A stretch of 64,000 nucleotides of DNA from Terrihalobacillus insolitus (GTDB lineage: Bacteria; Bacillota; Bacilli; Bacillales; Amphibacillaceae), in assembly GCF_028416575.1 (NCBI RefSeq), contig NZ_JAMQKB010000001.1, positions 329,649 to 393,648 on the forward strand, in the 5' to 3' direction. Shown piece after piece: positions 61,716-64,000 of this stretch (within the stretch, counting starts at the first letter, position 1; each line of letters starts with the position of its first letter). The position numbers and the translations under genes were made by a program. The notes under the pieces are model-generated. The model did not search any database. It had not been told where the DNA came from and was given only the letters and a program-made list of their open reading frames with translations.

Positions 61716-62729
61716 TTATGAAGTTAAGTATTCATAAATACTTTGTGGAACAGGAATACCGCTTTTCAATCTTTCTTCTTCTTTCAATTGTTCTGGTTCT
61801 CCTGGAACCATGACAGAACTAAATCCTTCAGCGGGTTTTAATCCATGTAACTCCTCAATAATTTGATCAATATTACTTAAAAACTCTTCTTTTGTTATGA
61901 AAAGACCTGGGTCAACTGTTAGGATAATATGTCCCAAACGTCGATAGTTTTTGTAATCCCCATACATAGTTGCTATACTTGTACCAAATGCGGAGCCTGT
62001 TAAGATCCCAGAAAGAACATCAACGGTTAGTGCTAATCCGTATCCCTTTGGTCCACCAATTGGTAAAAGGTTCTTCACTAAGTTTGGATCAGTTACTGGG
62101 TTTCCGAATGCATCAACACCCCAGTTGTTCGGAATAGATTTACCCGTTTCTCTAGCATGGAGTACCTTACCTAGTGCAACATTACTGGTAGCCATATCTA
62201 CAATAATTGGTTTGTGTTTCTTAGCTGGAAATCCATATGCGATAGGGTTTGTGCCAAAGTAAGGCTCAGCCCCACCGAATGGAACAACTGCACTGTCTGT
62301 TTGAGTCATCACCATACTAACCACATCTTGTTCAGCAGCCTGTTCTGCAAAGTAAGATAGTGCACCACAATGACTACTATTGATAATTCCAACCATTCCA
62401 ATTCCATTTTCCTTAGCTAAATCAATTGCTTTTTCCATTGCATGTTTTGTAATTACATGGCCCATGCCGTTATCACCATCAAATAATACTGCAGATTTAC
62501 CCTTATCTTCCACCTTAAACTGTGGGTTTCGGTTCATACCACCTTCGTTCATCCTCTTCACATAATGCTCTGTTCGAAGTACACCGTGGGAGCTTACGCC
62601 TCTTGCATCAGCATGCACTAACACATCTGCAACAATTACCGCATGCTTTTCACTTACATTAGCCTCCGTAAGTTTCTTCACAACAAGATTTTTTAACTCT
62701 TCCTTTTGTAAAATAACTTCTTCTGCCAT
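61716..62729 (-). CDS. Ldh-family NAD(P)-dependent oxidoreductase, AllD-like
   Basis: 337 residues of the malate/L-lactate dehydrogenase type II family. Key segments: VLVHADARGVSSHGVLRTEHYVKRM (catalytic His), MVGIINSSHCGALSYF, VPFGGAEPYFGTNPIAYGFP, and GGPKGYGLALTVDVLSGIL. It is closest in pattern to E. coli AllD (ureidoglycolate dehydrogenase), but family members also reduce 2-keto acids such as 2,3-diketogulonate. The locus holds carbohydrate genes, so a keto-acid or polyol substrate is more likely than ureidoglycolate. Confidence 0.82.
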   Translation of the reverse strand: MAEEVILQKEELKNLVVKKLTEANVSEKHAVIVADVLVHADARGVSSHGVLRTEHYVKRMNEGGMNRNPQFKVEDKGKSAVLFDGDNGMGHVITKHAMEKAIDLAKENGIGMVGIINSSHCGALSYFAEQAAEQDVVSMVMTQTDSAVVPFGGAEPYFGTNPIAYGFPAKKHKPIIVDMATSNVALGKVLHARETGKSIPNNWGVDAFGNPVTDPNLVKNLLPIGGPKGYGLALTVDVLSGILTGSAFGTSIATMYGDYKNYRRLGHIILTVDPGLFITKEEFLSNIDQIIEELHGLKPAEGFSSVMVPGEPEQLKEEERLKSGIPVPQSIYEYLTS

Positions 62730-62747
62730 TTCTTTTCTTCCCTTCAG

Positions 62748-63296
62748 TTAGTAATTTGCGTGTTGGTTTTTCATATAATCATTGATGTTTGCTTTATCTT
62801 TTGTTAGCAAAATAACAACGGAATCTAAAAAGAGATGAACACTTTGGTCAAATTGATTTCCTAAAGGCTGAATCGTATTTGGTTCCTCAAGAAGTCTTTG
62901 CTTTGTTGCTGCAGGAAGACGTACTACTGAGTCCGCTAGTTCACCTAATTGAGATTTACTTGCTGCCGTAACCAATAATAGTTTCGTGCCAAGTTTATGT
63001 GCCTGTTCTGCTGAAACTAACGAAGATTTTGTATTCCCAGAACCACTGATAACGACAAGAACATCGTCTTTGTTAAAACTAGGAGTAATCGTTTCACCAA
63101 CAACAAACACCTGATAGCCAGCATGCATTAATCTCATTGCAAACGCCTTGCCCATTAGACCAGAGCGTCCGTCACCAGTAACAAAGATTCTCTTCTCGGG
63201 CTGAATATCTTGAACAAATGCTTCAATTTGTTTATCATCAATTTTTTTTGCCACTTCTTTTAACTCATTTAATATTTCATAATAAACTTGTTTCAT
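62748..63296 (-). CDS. 6-phospho-3-hexuloisomerase-like SIS-domain protein
   Basis: 182 residues, one SIS domain. Landmarks: FVTGDGRSGLMGKAFAMRLMHAGYQVFVVGETITP and VVISGSGNTKSSLVSAEQAH, and NTIQPLGNQFDQSVHLFLDSVVI. These match HxlB/PHI, which interconverts D-arabino-3-hexulose 6-phosphate and fructose 6-phosphate. It overlaps the synthase-like gene by 4 bp (ATGA), so the pair is coupled. Confidence 0.85.
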   Translation of the reverse strand: MKQVYYEILNELKEVAKKIDDKQIEAFVQDIQPEKRIFVTGDGRSGLMGKAFAMRLMHAGYQVFVVGETITPSFNKDDVLVVISGSGNTKSSLVSAEQAHKLGTKLLLVTAASKSQLGELADSVVRLPAATKQRLLEEPNTIQPLGNQFDQSVHLFLDSVVILLTKDKANINDYMKNQHANY

Positions 63297-63913
63297 TTTT
63301 TCATTTGACCCCTTATTTCTTTTGCCGCTTCGCTAGGTACTTTTGAGCCTGTAATAAAACTACCAACAATGTAGATATCAGGCTTTATCTTTGAAAAGGA
63401 AGCAATATTGTCTGGGTTAATTCCCCCTGCTACAGATATCTTCAATCCCTCTAAAGCGTTAATAAAAGTAGTTAAAACGTCAAAGGAACCTTCGTCAGCT
63501 TGCATATCTTTTCCAATGTGGACAGAAACAGCTGTAACCCCAAGATGCTTCAGTTCGTGAATTCGATCCGCGGAAGTAATTCCAAGTAAATCAATGACAA
63601 CTTCTTTTTGAAAGTCCTCTGAAACACGTAATGTGTCCAAAATCGTTTTATCTGCTGAGAATCCCATTACGGTTGTATAGTCTGCACCTGCTTCAAATGC
63701 TTGAAGGGCTTCATGCTTACCAGCATCGCATGTTTTCATGTCAGCTAAAATGCACTTATCCGGGAAGCGCTTCTTCATTTCTCGAACAATTTCCATTCCA
63801 TATTCTTTAATTACACCCGTCCCAACTTCGACAATGTCAATATAGGGATGACAATCGGATACTAGTTGAACACAATCATCATTTTTCATGCGGTCAAGAG
63901 CCACTTGTAACAC
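63293..63913 (-). CDS. 3-hexulose-6-phosphate synthase / 3-keto-L-gulonate-6-phosphate decarboxylase family protein
   Basis: 206 residues, a TIM barrel of the OMP decarboxylase superfamily. The metal/catalytic pattern D-x-K-x-x-D is present in ILADMKTCDAGKHE, followed by HIGKDMQADEGSF and a phosphate-binding VAGGINPDNI plus IVGSFITG. HIGKDMQA looks more like hexulose-phosphate synthase than the decarboxylase, but the sequence is diverged from Bacillus HxlA. GTG 63913 has AGGGG seven bases upstream. Confidence 0.8.
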   Translation of the reverse strand: MLQVALDRMKNDDCVQLVSDCHPYIDIVEVGTGVIKEYGMEIVREMKKRFPDKCILADMKTCDAGKHEALQAFEAGADYTTVMGFSADKTILDTLRVSEDFQKEVVIDLLGITSADRIHELKHLGVTAVSVHIGKDMQADEGSFDVLTTFINALEGLKISVAGGINPDNIASFSKIKPDIYIVGSFITGSKVPSEAAKEIRGQMKK

Positions 63914-63923
63914 CTGACATCCC

Positions 63924-64000
63924 CTACCTTTCCACTATCTTTTTATCTTCTAATTTGTTTAATGCTTCACTCAAATATGGTAATCCTTCGTTATCCCCAA
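63924..64000 (-). CDS. Partial gene at the right edge, C-terminus only
   Basis: On the reverse strand an open frame enters from the right and ends at TAG 63924-63926 with GDNEGLPYLSEALNKLEDKK and then IVER. It is 10 bp from the start of the hexulose-phosphate synthase-like gene and is likely the previous gene of the operon. Too short to identify. Confidence 0.6.
   Translation of the reverse strand, partial: GDNEGLPYLSEALNKLEDKKIVER

Noticed and set aside
62748-63913. Formaldehyde-fixing RuMP module working with fdhA
   Set aside because: fdhA is more than 56 kb away and the adjacent genes are a TRAP transporter and sugar-acid type dehydrogenases; kept only as an alternative.

Overview
The window looks like a chromosome segment from a low-GC Gram-positive bacterium of the family Bacillaceae. 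The evidence is strong AGGAGG-type ribosome binding sites, TTG and GTG starts, lipoprotein signals of the L-A/S-A/G-C type, CcpA-type cre boxes, XylR-type operators, YesM/YesN-style two-component pairs and an AcoR/sigma-54 acetoin-type operon. TRAP and tripartite tricarboxylate transporters next to xylan genes fit a soil or saline-habitat Bacillaceae. The sequence alone does not let me name a genus. No rRNA, tRNA, CRISPR array or transposase gene was seen.

Layout. 1-6.7 kb: a 52-bp tandem repeat, a zinc formaldehyde dehydrogenase with a perfect cre box, an OFA-family transporter behind a structured leader RNA, a DUF2294 protein, a CPA1 Na+/H+ antiporter, a lipoprotein and a YczE-like membrane protein. 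7-19.4 kb: a complete xylan/xylose regulon, comprising xylulokinase, xylose isomerase, a YesL-like protein, a GH43 beta-xylosidase, an ABC importer, the ROK repressor XylR and a secreted GH30 xylanase. Four copies of one operator and three cre boxes tie it together. 19.7-25.4 kb: an APC permease, a frameshifted acetamidase, a three-gene membrane protein/response regulator/histidine kinase operon, and a CDGSH protein. 25.5-35.3 kb: a glucose-type ABC importer interrupted by a dispersed repeat, and a broken UPF0175/DUF3368 toxin-antitoxin pair. This stretch also holds a sensor trio (membrane-anchored sugar-binding protein, YesM-type kinase, AraC-type regulator) that probably controls the importer.

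35.6-46.3 kb: a TauE-type exporter, a 193-bp palindromic repeat array, an amino-acid ABC importer, a tripartite tricarboxylate transporter, an RQC-minor-like protein, an intact RelE/Phd toxin-antitoxin pair and a DUF3889/double-psi barrel protein. 46.8-52.4 kb: an acetoin-dehydrogenase-like operon (E1 alpha, E1 beta, E2, no E3) with a -24/-12 promoter and its AcoR-like activator. 52.4-57.5 kb: a CdaR-like regulator diverging from a DadA-like oxidase, an ornithine cyclodeaminase pseudogene and a PutP-like symporter, which suggests amino-acid catabolism. 57.7-64 kb: a carbohydrate-acid or polyol locus with an LgoD/RspB-like dehydrogenase, a DctPQM TRAP transporter, an AllD-like oxidoreductase, and hexulose-phosphate isomerase and synthase homologues. 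It runs off the right edge.

The least explained items are the last locus, the sensor operon containing a symporter-like protein, the structured leader at about 1.8 kb, the 193-bp array and the dispersed repeat family with inverted ends. Five genes look degraded or altered: acetamidase (2-bp slip), DUF3368 toxin (truncated), ornithine cyclodeaminase (frameshift plus stop), and the two ABC permeases cut off from their binding protein by a terminator and a repeat.
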